NCBI GenBank assembly: GCA_018340805.1 | Contig: JACMZG010001913.1 | Span: 23,551,285 to 23,615,284 of the forward strand | Direction: 5' to 3' | Length of the DNA: 64,000 bases | From: Microvelia longipes | Lineage: Eukaryota; Arthropoda; Insecta; Hemiptera; Veliidae | Part shown: positions 23,618 to 38,600 of the stretch, one piece after another | Numbering within the stretch: position 1 is the first letter of the stretch | Layout of the letters: each line of letters begins with the position of its first letter | Translations under genes and position numbers: made by a program | Notes under the pieces: generated by a model | What the model saw: the letters and a program-made list of their open reading frames with translations, nothing else | What the model was told of the DNA's origin: nothing | Databases searched by the model: none

Positions 23618-26600
23618 ATGAATATTAAAATATTTCCGTTTTTATTACTACTTTTAAGTTTTTCTGAAGGTTCAAAGTTAAATTTACCGCGAGTTCTTCT
23701 GCCAATTTTTAAAACGTTTTCAACAAATTACACTCTCGAAGTTACCGGTTTCGGCTGCTATAAATGGTGAGTTTTTATCAATTTGGTATACTGTATGTTT
23801 ATTTGGTAAAAATACTTTACATGTTATTGGCAGTCAAAATAAGAAAAAATATTCGGGAATGGATTGTAAAATATAGGGGACAATATCAGCTGACTGCTGA
23901 TTCATCACTTTGGTGTTTAAACATGCATTTGTTGTTACAGTCTATCGTTTAGCTTAAAAATCTCCAAAGTCAAGCATTTTGGGGATTGACAGATCAGAGA
24001 AGCCCCTGCCAACCCCTCACGTGAAAAGAAAAAAGTCCCTACCACCATGACTGCTGTTGGGTAGAAACTTCCTTCCTGGCAAGCGTTTACTTTGTTTGTG
24101 GTTCTTCTTGTGTTAACTACGTTTTGAAAACTACTTTCAAATTAATCATTAAAATGATTTAAAATAAATGTACACCCAAGAAATGTAAAATTACATTGCC
24201 AAGAAAATACGGGTAAAATAACCTGATTTGTTTACATCGTTTTTTCCTGCTTCCTTCTTGCATGGATTTTTTTTCTTTAGAATTGGTGGTGCCTAAACTG
24301 ACCTGTCAAGATTTTTAAAGTAGTCGATGGACTGTAGTCAAAGTAGTCTAAGGACACACAAAATACTGTGTAAATAGTCGGAACACCCTTTAGGTAATAA
24401 ATAAGTCTACAAAGTTTCGTTTCAATGTGGAAAAGTATATCTATGGTTTTTGTTGGGTCATAAAAGTTAAACAGCATTGAGCAAGGTCAGTGCCTGTATG
24501 GGTGTCTAGTGGTTTTTACTGTATTCAATTATGTTCCTTTTGTAGTGCATATGAAATTTTCAACATTCTCTATATCCTTAAAGCTTCTTTATAGTTAACA
24601 ACGTTCCCTTATACAACGTTATTTTGGTTTCAGGTCATCATCAAGAGTAGATGTGGTAGTTGTAACACCTATAGAAGAAAACCAATCTAAAGGATGCAGT
24701 CAAAAAGCCATAGTATCTTCAGTGGGTCGAGTTTCTACTCGCACCATGGCTATAGTGCTTGCAGAGGAAGTTGTAACTGGACAAGTTTTTAGAGCTGATG
24801 TTATAGTTGATGTTATACACAGCCTAAATGTTATTACAACAACCAGGGAACTCTATATGGAAGAACCCCCTGAAATGTTTGAAGTTAGGGCTTATGATTC
24901 TGAGGGTAATTTATTTATTTCTTTTAATTTATTTTCTAAACTGTATGCTATATGCATGTACTATTACTTAGAATCATCAACATATAGACTTTTGAGACTT
25001 TGAATTATTAACAACTTTTTATTATATAAATTGACAGAGCAGGCTTTCAGAAATAAACACCAGTAGGGCCTAAAAGAAGCAATAACCATAAGCTTAAAAA
25101 TTATACAAATGAAAAAGGTTACTCTTTTAAAACTAAATTTTACTTATAGTCTAGTCAACGAACTAAGACACTGACTTTTTGTTTTTGGGGTTTTAACTAG
25201 AAATTTGCATAATACCCTCTTGTTGACTAGACTATTATAAAAATAAACAAATTAAATAAATAAAAATAAACAAGTAAAAAAAGTAAAATATATAAAGTTT
25301 AACAAATAAAATTACCAGTGAGATGCTTTAGGAAGGATCTAGTCCAGTGACTGGTTGAGGGTGGGCAGAAGTGACCAGGGCTTGAAGTATCACTGATCCC
25401 CCACTGTCAGTCTTATCATTAAGACAATCATCTTCGTCCTCTTTAAAGGCTCTCTTAATTTCTGAATTCTCTAACGAATTAAGCTTAGCACCTTTCTTTT
25501 CCTTGTGTCCCTCTTTACCATGGTTTTCATTTTTAGAACTCATTGTGAAATTTTATTTTTTCCTTTAATGGTAATATTTATAATAAAAAATCTTTTTAAG
25601 TTCCTTATGTATACTGTATACCATGGGTAAGTAGGAAATGTATTGTGTTTGCTAATTATCCAAACTGGGATTCAACCAGAATTTAGTTTTTACAGGATTA
25701 GTTTTTAAGAAGTTGTCTGTCTGTATGTGTGTGTGTGTATCTGTTATCATGGCTCCCAGTATGTTTGTTCTAAAGAGTTAAAACTTGGTGCCGAGCTATA
25801 TCTTTCTACATGTCAAAAACAGCTGTTTTAATAGAAGCAGTAGGTGTCCAACATCGGAAAAATACCTACAGATTCTTAGATGACGTCCCAGGACAACCAT
25901 AGTATAACCCTACACTGGGCGGAGCTCTTAACAAACGTGTTCTGATCCATTTAAAAATTCTTTCACTTGCGCTCTGAACTTCGTTTCATTAGTTAAGTTT
26001 TGAAGGTGTGAAGTTGACTAAGACTTAAATTTTAAAGTCTTAGTCAATTTCAATTTTTAACTTACTAAGTTAAAAAGAGTAGCTAAATAATATTTAATAA
26101 ATTACCTTTTCCTCAAGGATTTAAAAATAATGCATACTAGGGGCATTGTCCACGCCAAATAACAGATCGCTTTTGAACTAGATTGCGTAGTTTAGAATTA
26201 ATATAATCAATTAGTGAAATTTCATCAAGAAAATGAAACAAAAATTGGTTAATTTTCATGGACGAAAATTAACCATGTTACAAAGTTATTTTATTTATCG
26301 TCTAATTAACCTACAAAGCTCAAAAGAAGTATATGTCAGTATAACATTTCATATACACTATTGATCATGTGCTATAATAAATAGATCCATTCGTTAGAGT
26401 AGCGGAAAACGTATATCAGACTTCCTTATCTGCCTCTACCTTAATACATTTATTAAACATTCATTAAAATTATTATTAACTATAGTTATTTTCCGGGTAG
26501 ACTTTAAATAAATAATAATATAATTTAGATTGAGTATGCAAAAAATACCGTCCAAAATCCGACCACAGCCTAGGCTGATTTAGATCATAAGTAATTATTA

Positions 26601-29600
26601 TACATGTAAAAATTTTATTGTAATTGTAATTTGATCTAATAAATGGTTATTCATTCATGCAAAAAATAACAATATTAGAAGAGACGTTGTTTAAGTAAAA
26701 AGAAATTATAAACGTCTAGTTAAATATACTTTGTTTTGAATAGAGTAGAAAAGATAAGAAGTGCTGCGGAGTGGGTAAATTTCTGACTCACCCCACCTAC
26801 ACATAGCCCCCTTGCAGCTTTAGGGGCTTTTTTCTTCCCTTTTACTGTGTTACAAGCGTTGCATTTTCTCCCTTCCAGCTGATTTTTAATCACGTGACCA
26901 TTTCAAAAGATATAGCGCGGTGAGTACAGGTCTAGTTGTGCTATCCTGAACATTTTTATGCTGTCTTAAACCTGCTATAATGACTCTGCTAAAATTCATA
27001 AAACGTGGGAAAATGTTTTTAAATTTAACGCACATTCAGTCATATGTAAGACCAACAAAGTTGCCAAATTTTATCTCATTATTAGTATTAGTTCAATTTT
27101 TATTGAATCACTTGTGTAGGTTTTTTTTTAAATTGTTAAAAATTGAAAAATAATCCAATGATGTTGACATTCAATGCTAGTTTATTTCTTTACATAGGAA
27201 ATAAGTATACTAAGTGTTGTTTCAATACGGCAAGTACATGTTGGATTATAAATGCAGTATCAAGTAAGGCCAGTGCTTGGTTGGGTGATAGTTTGGAATA
27301 AAACTAATGTATTTACTGTCTGAGGACAAGTAAAGCAAGTTGATTTTGTATATTCTGAGGATGATTAATGAGCATATCGAATCTGATGTGGCGAGGAAAA
27401 GTTCTGAGGAAACTCTTAATACTAGTTTAAACAGTAACTGATTTTTGATGTACTTTTTTAATATTATTTTTTCAAATGAGTTCTAGTGATAAATCTTTTA
27501 CAACTAATTCAATTCTTGTTTTTAGGGAATGAATTTACAACACTGGAAGGAGTCGAGGTTGAATGGAACCTTATTAGAGAGAGATCTGGTCAAGAAGTGA
27601 TCAGATTTATATCCTTTAGAGAATCTACTTACGAAACTCCAAACTCCATAGCTTTATTCGATTCTATAGGCAAGCAAGGACACATAGTTTTGTTAGAAGG
27701 CATTAGAACTGGTACTTCTAAGGTAGGGGTTCCTGTACATTATGCATTTCAAATTTTTTAACTGATCCTTCACTGGTACATACACTATTACATATACATA
27801 CATACATGTAATACATGAATGTGGATATATGTATGTATGTATAAATATGTATATGTGTATATACAGGGTGTTTCGTATAAAGTGTCCGCTAAAGAAGGAG
27901 TTAATAGTACTCCTCAAGAGGAACAAAAATGTCCTATAATATAAACTCCTATCTCCAACAGTTTTTCCACAAGGACCTCACATCATAAAATTGTTTTATG
28001 ATGTTTTAAACTGAATTTTTATGGCAGGGCATTAGAGGAAGCAAGAGATGACCAAAAGTTTAGCCAAGGACGGAAATAACTTCACTTATCATTGCCCTTT
28101 AAGAAAACCAAAAATTCTAAGCTATTGTTACTAGAAGTTGGAAAAACTGATAATTTTTGGCACTTTAGCTTAACTTTACAATGTTAATTGAATTAAATTA
28201 AAAATCTCTAACACTGGGAAACGATTGGTTTTTGAGGAAAATGTATAGGAATAAAGTATGTTTATTTTAGCCCCTAGAGTCTAAAATCTCATTATTTGTA
28301 TACTCTAAGGCCGGACAATATGCTGACTCACCAAAATTTAAAATTTATTCTAATTATTTTATTTTTTTAAATTTTGAAAAAAGCTTCTTATGAAAGTTGT
28401 ATTACTTAAGAAAACAAACATTTTTAGTCCTTGTAATTTTTTACCTACATTGCTTCATTTTTAAGATGCTGCTGTCCGGTAGCTCCGGTCCGGTAGCTCC
28501 GTGGTCCGAGTAGGTCCGAGTCCGGTAGCTCAGTGGTAGAGCGCTCACCTTTGGACCTGGAGGTCGAGGGTTCAAATCCAGCCGGGGGAGGACCTCAATA
28601 TGAGGTTATCCCTTGTACCGTACACTCGGGAGGTCTTGAATTCAAGGCCGGCCAACCCAGCCAAGGTTTTACGTGGTTTCCTTGGCTACTAATACGCAAA
28701 TGCGGGGTTGGATCTAGTTTCATCTGAGACAAGTCTGGATCCACGTTTCCGTTGTCTCCAGCTCACGAAAAGTTAATGTTCTGCGGGCTGGGGGAGATGA
28801 AAGTCGGAAAGATATACTGAGCCTTTGTATGTCCGAAAACTTAGTCTAGGAACAAAGTGCTCGGTTCTTGAAGACAGACGTCTCCCAATAGCACTGCAGA
28901 GCTTTGACTTTCAGGTCAGGGCTATAGAATGAGTTTGTACGCACTGACATCTGGGTGCTAGAGTTCTTTGACGGGTGGCGTTGGACTGGCCAGAGCGGTG
29001 AGCCTAGCTAGAGTCTGGTGATGCTAGTGGAACTGATGAGATTGGTGAAACTGGAAGTACGAGGTCAAGTGTAGTAAGACTAGATGAAACAAGCACACAG
29101 TGAACTAGTAGTCGGCGCTAGCCAGAGCGGTGAGCCTAGCCAGAGTCTAGCTGGTCTAGATGAACTAGGCACACGGTGAACTATAGTCGCAGACACTAGC
29201 CAGAGCAGTGAGTTTGGATAGAGTCTGGTTGGGCTGGATGAACTAGACACACTGTGAACCAGTTACATGTGCTACCATGTACGGAGGGGGTGCTTCCTAG
29301 ATGATTGGATGTGGTACAAACTCAGGGGTTAATGTTGAGTGAGGGGAAAACGCTAAATGACCCTACGGGTTAAAGCGTAAAAAAAAAAAAAAAAAAAAAA
29401 AAAAAAGATGCTGCTCTTCAAAATATCATCTACCCTTTTTCTCTTAACTATCACTCACTCACTCTTACTACATATTTTTTTATAACCTTAGGCTTTTATA
29501 TCTTGAATATAAAGGCACAAAGATAAAACATTTCCAGGTCTAAAAATGTTAGTTTTCTTGGGTACTACAAATTTTATTTGGAACTTTTTCAGAATTTTTT

Positions 29601-32600
29601 AAAATTAAAATACTTAAAATAATTTTCAAATTTTGTTGAGTCAGAGTCCTGTATATCCTATGACCAAATAGCGTAGAAAGTTACCCCTAGGCTCCTGGAC
29701 TATTATTTATAATTTCATTATCAGTTACTTAGTCATTTTAAGTTAAACCTACTATAAGTATGAAAAACGAATGTGATGACGATTAAAGAGACTATTTGTT
29801 GTCAAGAAATAAAAGAAATATAAATCCATTTATCTTTGGCATAAAAGTTATGGTAATATTCTCTGTAGAAAAGATGAAAGAATGAATTAATTAAATATTC
29901 CACTGTATTTGCTATTATGTAATTAGTTTTATTTTTTGTTCCTATTGATGTTGTGATTCTTTTGTTTTAGTTAAGTGTTTCTTTTAGTCCTCGTACAATA
30001 CTTTTTAAAAAATAAGCAACATTTGATCTTTTAATGTAAATTAGCTGTAGTTTTCCAAAAATCATTGAGAGAATTAATTCTATTAGTTATTCTGGTATTG
30101 CCTCTTGATTGAATCAATTTATATAATTAGAATTTCTTTTCTCACTAATTTATTACTTAATATGATTAGCTTTTTCAACACAATTTTGTATACAGGTATC
30201 AGTAAGGTTGCCTCATGCAGAATACTCTAATGTGAAATCAGTCGAAGTCACCATATCTGTTATTGCTAATTTAATAATAGACCCGTCTGATGTCTACATC
30301 ATGCAAGGGGACCAAATCCATTTCAGAATACTTCAGGTAAATTATCTTAGTATTGTCACCAACTCAATTTCCTTTTAGAGTTATAAAAAACTAAGAAACA
30401 AACAAAGAAAAAAATTGGGTACGGGCTACCTCGGAACTTTTTCTCATTGCTACCGATTCGCTACGCTCATCCTCCCAGCTTTAGACTTGCTTTGCTTGTC
30501 CTCAGAAATACAGGTGGTTACATTTATACTGCAACACGTCTTCAGCCTCGCTTCGCTCGTCCTCAGATAGTTAATACATTCGTTTTATTCCCAGTGGTCA
30601 TTTATCAAGGCACTGACCACGCTCGATGCTGCTTAACTTTTATCATCCCCCAAAAATCATAGATAGACTTGTTGTATTATAATGAAACTTCGTACACTTA
30701 TTTATTATGTCAAGAGATGCACTTGTACCAAATTTCAACTCAATTGCATTATTTTTCCGATTTTTACAATTTTTTAAAAAAAGTATACAAGTCATTTGAT
30801 AAAAATTAAATTAATGCTGATAATGAGATGAAGCTTGGCACATATGTTCGTTTTATACATGGTTACATGAGTGCCAAATTTCAATCAGATTGCACAATTT
30901 GTCCGTGTTTTATGATTTTTTGAAATTTTTGCTGAGTCATTATTGTGAGTTAATGACGTCGTAAAAAAATATTTTTTGAATAACACAACTGCAGCAGTAG
31001 ACAGATTTTTGTACAAAATTTAAATTCTCTAGCATAAATAAACTAAGCACTATGATGATAACAGACACACACACATACATACAAACAGACAACTTTGCGT
31101 AAACCACTCAAAGGGCCTTAAAAACGCCTGAAACACATAATTCCGTTTTCATCCCCGTTTCGGATTTTTTTTGCGAACACAATACTTTTCCTATATACCT
31201 ACGGTATAAACAAGGAAAAGTAAAAATCTTTTTTACAAACATTTTATTATTTTATATAATTTACTACATATTAGAGTGTTTCATTTTTATTATTTTATTT
31301 TTGCTCTTAAAATGTTTAATCATGATAAATAAAATAATAAGCTGTACAATAAATAATTTATTCAATTTTAAATAGTCGAAACAAGCATTTAAGGTAGGGA
31401 AGAGGGAAAGAGTGGGGAGAAAACAGAATTATTCTTTTACCCTTGAGTCTTTTCAAGGATATTTTTGAGGGTTCTACAGAACATTAAATAAAAATTGTCT
31501 CAACTAATTGGTTTAAAGCCGGGGCTTGTTAAATAAGATATCCTAAATGAATAGATTCTTAAAAATTTATTATTAATTATTAACATGTCTATAGCACTTC
31601 TGACTTAATTAATTCAATAATAAAATGTGTTCATGTATTTAGGTTAGACAAGGCAGGCTGATAGAAATCAAGAAAACTTCAAATCCACAGTATATTTTAA
31701 CTCCTGAAGATAAGTGAGTGTAGTATTTTTTTCTAAAATATTCTTAATCTTTCTCAATACCGTAAGTATACAGGAAAATTTTTGTGTGTGCTCTAAAAAT
31801 CTGACCCTAAGATTTCACGTAATCACCCTTTTCAGGTATTTTTAAGATCTCCTCTTTGGTTTTCACAATGTTGTCTGTGTGTATGTGGGTATATTTATGT
31901 TGTCATTTTAGCCAAATATTTTATTTCCTAGGAGGTAAAATATTTTTTACATCCCTGGTAGATTTAGTTAGTAGGTAGATAGATAGTCCTGTAACCACCT
32001 CAAAGTAATAACTTGAATATTTGGATTTCAATAGTGTTGCAAAATTAAAACAATGCCGTTATTAGAGCTGCAATCCAGCTAAACAACACAAATAATCAGT
32101 TGGTTATTAAAAATAAATAATCAATATCAATTGATTGATTTTTGTTACTAATACAATACTTAGTATTTATAATTTTTTTTTGTTTTTTTCGTTGACCTTC
32201 ACCTAAAAAATAGCTTGTGCTACATGACTGTAAAGTGTTCTTTCCCTTGTTAGTATTATAATTGTCAGTAAATATATTTGCCACAATTATTGTTTATTTT
32301 TTTGTTTTTAATTCGTTTATACGTGCTTATTTTTTTTATTATTAATTAATATATGTATTTTTTAGTACAATAGTGCAAATGGAAAACCAGATTGGCCGAG
32401 GTCTAAACCTTGGTAGGTGCAAACTACACCTGAGAGATTTGAATTCTAACAACGTTGGCTACGAACAGCAAAAACTACCGCAGGCTTTTGTTACTGTCGT
32501 TGTACCATCTTATATCAGCCTCTCTATTTATCCTTTCAATAACTGGGCTATGTTTACTGATCAATCTGCTACTCTTGTTACTGAAGTCTTTGATAGGTAA

Positions 32601-35600
32601 GTTCACCAAAAAAATTAAGTTACATAAGTTCTGGTAAATGTATCAACTTTAAAACTAAGCTCTTATTATAGAAATAATAGGGACGTTCTTATAACTTTGT
32701 TTTTTATATTAAAGTAAAAAATTGTTTAAATCTTAAAAGATTTAAGTTTTTAGTTATCAGTGTTTTGGTTCAAAAAATGTCAGAATTGTTTTTCAGCATT
32801 TTCTAAAATGTTGCCAGAATCTGAACTTAGTGGTGCGAATCTTAAAGTTTGATCAAAACACGCTGCAATATCGAACATATTGTATCTCACTACACATCGT
32901 TATATTTATCACTCTGGTTTTTTTAAAAAAGAAAAATTTTTTTGGGATTTAAGTTTTTTTAAATCCTCACAAGCAAAAATAATACAATTAAAACAAATCC
33001 CGATGATAGAATAAAAAAAGTTTTAATAATCTCAAATAACATTAACCTCGGATCCAAAAAGAGACAAGTGAGATTCTTGCAGCACTTGAAGGATTTAGCA
33101 TAAGGAAGAGCAGCTTTGTTTTGGAAAGAGTTTTTTATTTTTAAAATTAGATTTAAATCATTTATTTATTTTCATGGCCCTATTTATTTAATTTATTTTA
33201 TATTACTTACATGTAAATAACTCTTTTGTAGTGATAATCACAAAATAACACTTGGAGACAGGTCCCATATTGTTATGAAACTGGACGAAACCATTTTCCC
33301 TATATCTTGGAAAAGTTCCAACGGAAGTTATGCAAACGGTAAAACTATTACCCCAGGTGTTACTGAGGTCAGATCTCACCTGTACGAGGCAGGAGTCGGT
33401 AGTGGCAGTGTTTCTCCATTGCTGAAAACATCGGCAACACTGCATGTTTTCCCTCCACTCAGTCTTCACCCATCAGTTGTAGCTTTTCCCTATCATCATA
33501 TTAACTGGTTGGTACAAATTGTTTAATTTAATAAATATGATAGTAATAATAATAATAATAATTCTTATTCCTACCATCTAGTGACATGAGAAAAGATAAA
33601 TGTATAAAAAATAAATTATATGATGAAATATAAAAAAATAAAAACAAATTGTATAGTTTGTACCAGAATGACATTTTGTCCAGAGAAATTGTATACCGAT
33701 TTACCTCTAGGCAGACCACTGATGATTTTTATTTCTAACTTACATCTCTTATCCAGTTTTAGCAATGCTTTATTTGCTTTAAAATTAATTACATTTATTG
33801 TATGTAATAGAATTTGTAAAATCAAAAAAAAAAAGTTCTCATTCATTCAATATTTGGTACTCATGTAGTCATATATAGGAATAACTTATGTGCAAAGTTT
33901 CATCTCATCGGCATTAGTTCAATTTTTATCAAATGACGTATACGTTTTTTTAAAAAAGTTGTAAAAATCATAAAATAATACAATTTAGTTGAAATTTGGT
34001 ACGAGTATATTATTTAATGTAATAAGTAAGTATACTTAGATTTGTCTCAATATAGGAATTTTGATTGTGTAAGTTCTACGTAGCAAGTGGTTTTAGTTGG
34101 ATCATAAAAGTTAAGCAGCATCGTATAAGGTCAGTGCCTGAATGAGTGACTGCTGGAAATAAAACAAATTTATTCACTGTCTGAAGATAAACAAATGATT
34201 CTAAAGACAGGTGGCAGAATAAATTTGGTGATTTTTATATTCTGAGGACCTTTGAAGTGAATCCAAAGTAGTGAATCACATCACTTAGCAAAGCTGATGT
34301 GATAAAGAAAGGTTCCGAGGTACCCAGTACCCAATTTTTTAATATTTTTTAACCTGTTATATTTGATGGCAGGGAAATAGACTAAATTTTTTTTTTCTTT
34401 TACAGGAATGAGATAGAGATGAGAGTGGAAGGTGGAGATGGTATTAACCTATGGGCTACCCATAATCATAGGTCAGTTGAAGATTTATTTTACATAAATG
34501 CATTAAATTGTCGTATAATTTTTTTTATAAATATAAAAAAATAGAAATAAAATAAATTTTATAGCGGCTGATGTTCCTTTGAGGGCTTAGTTTTGTTCAC
34601 AATAGTTTACTATGATTTTAAATAACTACCGTAAAAACTATGTAGACTGTAACAAGATAACAGACTGTTTTAACTTAGACATTACTCAACATTTTTATTG
34701 TGCTCAAAGCAAGTTTAAGCATAAATATTTAAACATAAATAAAAAACCAAATATTTTAATTTGATTTTTTAATTTCTTGGTCGAGATTTATCTACATTTC
34801 ATAGGGTCGAATTTTAAAACACATTTAAAAGATTATTATCTTTTGAAAAATGTTTATAAATTATTAAAAAAATGTCTGCCTGAGTAGTGCAGGGCTACAA
34901 GATAAATAGTTTTTCCTTCTTCTTCAACTCAAAGAGATCTATTGATTTCGATGTTGCATGCAAATATATTGAAATTATATAGAGAAATTGAATTTAAAAT
35001 TAAATTGAGATATATTGAAATTCGGTGTTGCCTGTGTCACCCTAAGTTAACAACACCACCAAAAAGAAGTTCCCTTTACACAAACAAAGTACCCCAAGGT
35101 TTATTAATTTATGTTTGATAGTTAAAAATTTAAGGGTGGGGGACCATGTGTTTGATTAGATCTATATTTATCTATCCGTACGATAATTTCAATGTAATAT
35201 ATGTTAATCTACATGTTAAATTATTTTAAGACTTAGTGTTGTTTGAATTGTTGTCAGTGTTGCTGTGGTTAACCAGGGTGGAGTATTGAAACCAAAAGGA
35301 GAGGGAGAGACCAAGGTGGAGGTTTCAATGGTTAGGAATGAAAATCTAAAGGCAACCTCATCTGTGCTTGTCCTTAAACCTCATGCTATTGGTAACTCTT
35401 CTCTTTACAAAATTATTTATTATTAGTTATTATTCTATTCTAGACAAAGGATATAATAGGTATAGAATGTCGGAAGGTGTATGAGAGCATCAGACAGAAG
35501 GTAGGGAAGAACTCGGTGCTGGTATCTAGCGGCAGCTCTGTAACTAACTCTCCTTACCATAACATTCTTCCCACATTTTTAATTTATTATTATGAAATCA

Positions 35601-38600
35601 TCTCCTTCTTTATAATCATTATAATGAGACGAGTATTTACTTGAAATGGGTTATTATTGTATTAAGAAAATGCTTGGATAAATTAGTTGTATGCCGACAG
35701 GAGCGAATTCTCGTAGTTGGCATAGTGAAACTGCCAAATTACACACTAGCGCTCCTGTTAGCTGGCTACAGAACTAACCTTTTATTGTCTGGAATGATCC
35801 CAGGACCATCATTCTTTCTTCATATATTCTTTGGTAGAGGAATAGAATAAACATTTGAAACATCACTTTTTGAATGATCCAAAATCAAAGTTTAAAATAT
35901 TTGTTTGTGCCTTAAAAGAACATATTAAGGGACTTATTAAGGCTCTATTTTCAAACATATGTTAAACATTTTCTTAGAAGTTTGTGTTATCAGTCGTTCT
36001 TTTATGCATTTATTTGGGTTTCAGAGATCCTTGGAGGAATTCATGAGACACCTGTTGGTTCTCATATCTACCTGGATGTAGCTCTCTATGGTTTGACGAA
36101 ACACGGTGTTCCAGTCCCTTTTACTGATTGTTCAGAAGTTAAGTTCATAGTGGAGATAGATAGCGGCTTCCAACAAGATAGGAGTGTTAAGCGAGAACCT
36201 CACAAAGAAGCGTGTGCCGTTATTTCACTCCTAGCTAAGCAAGACAGTAAATCACGTGTTGTCGTTAGTTTAGATAATGACATAAAGGCAGAAACTCTTG
36301 TTGCAGCTTTTAACCCACTTGGTTCTCTTCATCCAACCTTAGGAAGATCAGTTGTTCTAAGTTTAAAATCATCAAGAGATATTGTTTTCACTGGAGGCCC
36401 TAAACCATGGTTTGGTAAAGTTGTATCATCGTATACACAATCTTCCAATATCCTGCAAGCATCTCTAAATTATGAATCTCAAGAAATTTATGTCTATAAT
36501 ATCGTTTGTAATAAATTAGGCTCGACTGAGTTTACACTGACAACATACACAGAACCTTATATATCCAGTATTCAACCCGTCAAATCTCAATCTAAAATCA
36601 CTGTTATTTGCGCCAAGCCTAAGCATTTGGATTTAAGTGCTTATATGGGACCTGATTGCCCATTATCAGATTTAGATAGAGCTCTAGCTGTTAAAAACTC
36701 AAAAGTTAAAATAAAAATAACAGTTAGGGATAGTGAAGGACGTAAATTTGACAATGCGACATCACTCCTTTATAAATGGACTTGGGGCAATAAAGACAAT
36801 CTATTTGCTGTCGAGGATCCAGAAAGAATTAATTTGAGTAAAGAAGATCATTCGGAATACGTTTTGCCTTTAGACCATTACAAAGAATTGATTACTAAGA
36901 ATACTGTCGATAGTGCTACTATTAAATTAAAAGCTATTGCTTATTTACACGATAGAGCATCTGAAATTCAAGCCGAAGGTAGTTTAATGATGAACATAAT
37001 AGATAATTTAGTATCTGAGCCGAGTTCTTTAACTGTTGTTAATAAAGTTGGAGCTCAATCGATGGTAACTTTGCATTACGGTTCTGGTTATTTCAATGTT
37101 GATTCTAATCCTGATAATATCTGTGAATTTGAGTTTGATTCTTCGTTAAAACGGGTTTTATGGATTAAACCATTGTTAGATGGTAAAACTAATTTGAAGA
37201 TAACAGATAAGTGTTTATCTTCGTCAGTAAATTTACCTGTTGAAGTTTTAAACGTGGGTTATATTAGAATTGAAGTTACGTCCCGAATGGAAGTTAACAG
37301 ACATGTCACAGCTTTAGTTAAACTATATGATACATTGGACCGCGAGTTAACGGGAGATGTGGATGATATTAATTTGGAATCTACAACAAGTGGAATTATA
37401 AGTATTGCCAGATCAGACCCAAAGAATCCCCGAGTGTTTTTAATCAAAGGTTTGGAGGTAGGAAGATCATCTCTAATAGCATCTTTCAACGGCATTTCCA
37501 GTCCTCCTGCTCAAATTCAGGTTTGTTTTGTATTTTTTTAAAAATTAATTTTAAACATAATGCTAGAAATTCAATTATTTGTGTCGGGTCTTCTCTTTGA
37601 AATCTCTAACTGAAGACAGACCACCACTGATTTTGCTGGCAAATTAGCAAACAATAATAAATATCTTAAGTGTTAATAAAATTACACTTCAAAGCTCTTT
37701 CTAACTTTGACCACTTTCTATTCAGTAATAAAACAAATTAACCTTTTTCTAATAGTTAAATTATAAGGTTATTAATTTTAAAGTGTCAAGACTTTTACCA
37801 CTATCTCTAACATTCAGGCAATATGTTAGTTATCTTATATATTTGTAGCTTGGCTAGCAAGGTTTACTTGTTAAATATTGCAAACTAATGTGGGCGAGGA
37901 TATTAAAAGTGCATCCCGTCATATTAACTTAGGCGCTACAATCTGACAAATACAAATAATTTGGTCAATCGCTGCTGAGCCTTTTTATTACCGTACTATC
38001 CTCAACTTATATTTTTTTTAACTTGGATCGTCTTTAGTGTTTGCTTTAAAAGTGACTTCTTGGCAAATTAATTCTTCTTTCTTGACTAACTAAATCTTTT
38101 CCTCTATAGTTTATTACAATTTAATCTACTTGATAAAGTATGTCAGATTACTGAATATTACTCACTGAAGTATGATTAGTTTTCTTTCTTCTTATCATGT
38201 ATTGTCGCCATATCCATTAGAAAAGTAACTCGTAAAAGCTCCTTCTACGTTTGCTCACTTTCTATCCAGTAATAAAACAAATGTATGTTTACCTTATAAT
38301 TAAAGTAAACAAGTTGATTGCTAGGAGACAAATCATCACGGAATCAATTTTCCTAATAAAAATCTGATTGCCTAATAAACATTAGTTTTCTGATAAACAT
38401 CTTATTTATCAAATAGATTTCGATTGTTTTATTTGTTATTGTTGTGTTTGACCAGGTTTTTACTGCTATTAAACTGTTCCCTCGCAACATTACACTTATT
38501 GTTGGATCTGTGTATCAAGTAAGAGTCACTGGAGGACCAGGCCCTGACTTGCAGTTTTCTATATCTGATGACTCAATAGCTTCTATATCTAACACTGGTC

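Noticed and set aside
28521..28592. tRNA gene
   Set aside because: It has box A and box B, but the acceptor arms pair poorly and it is the head of a retroposon with target duplication and poly-A tail.
28975..29280. CRISPR-like array
   Set aside because: Repeats are unequal, diverged and contiguous without unique spacers; they form the body of a eukaryotic retroposon.
30447..30662. 71-codon frame in NUP210 intron 4
   Set aside because: Lies wholly within a copy of the 5S-like repeat; no protein-like conservation visible.
35641..35850. 69-codon frame in NUP210 intron 9
   Set aside because: It overlaps a degenerate short inverted repeat (about 35680-35780, ACAGGAGCG / CGCTCCTGT arms) and shows no recognisable protein feature.
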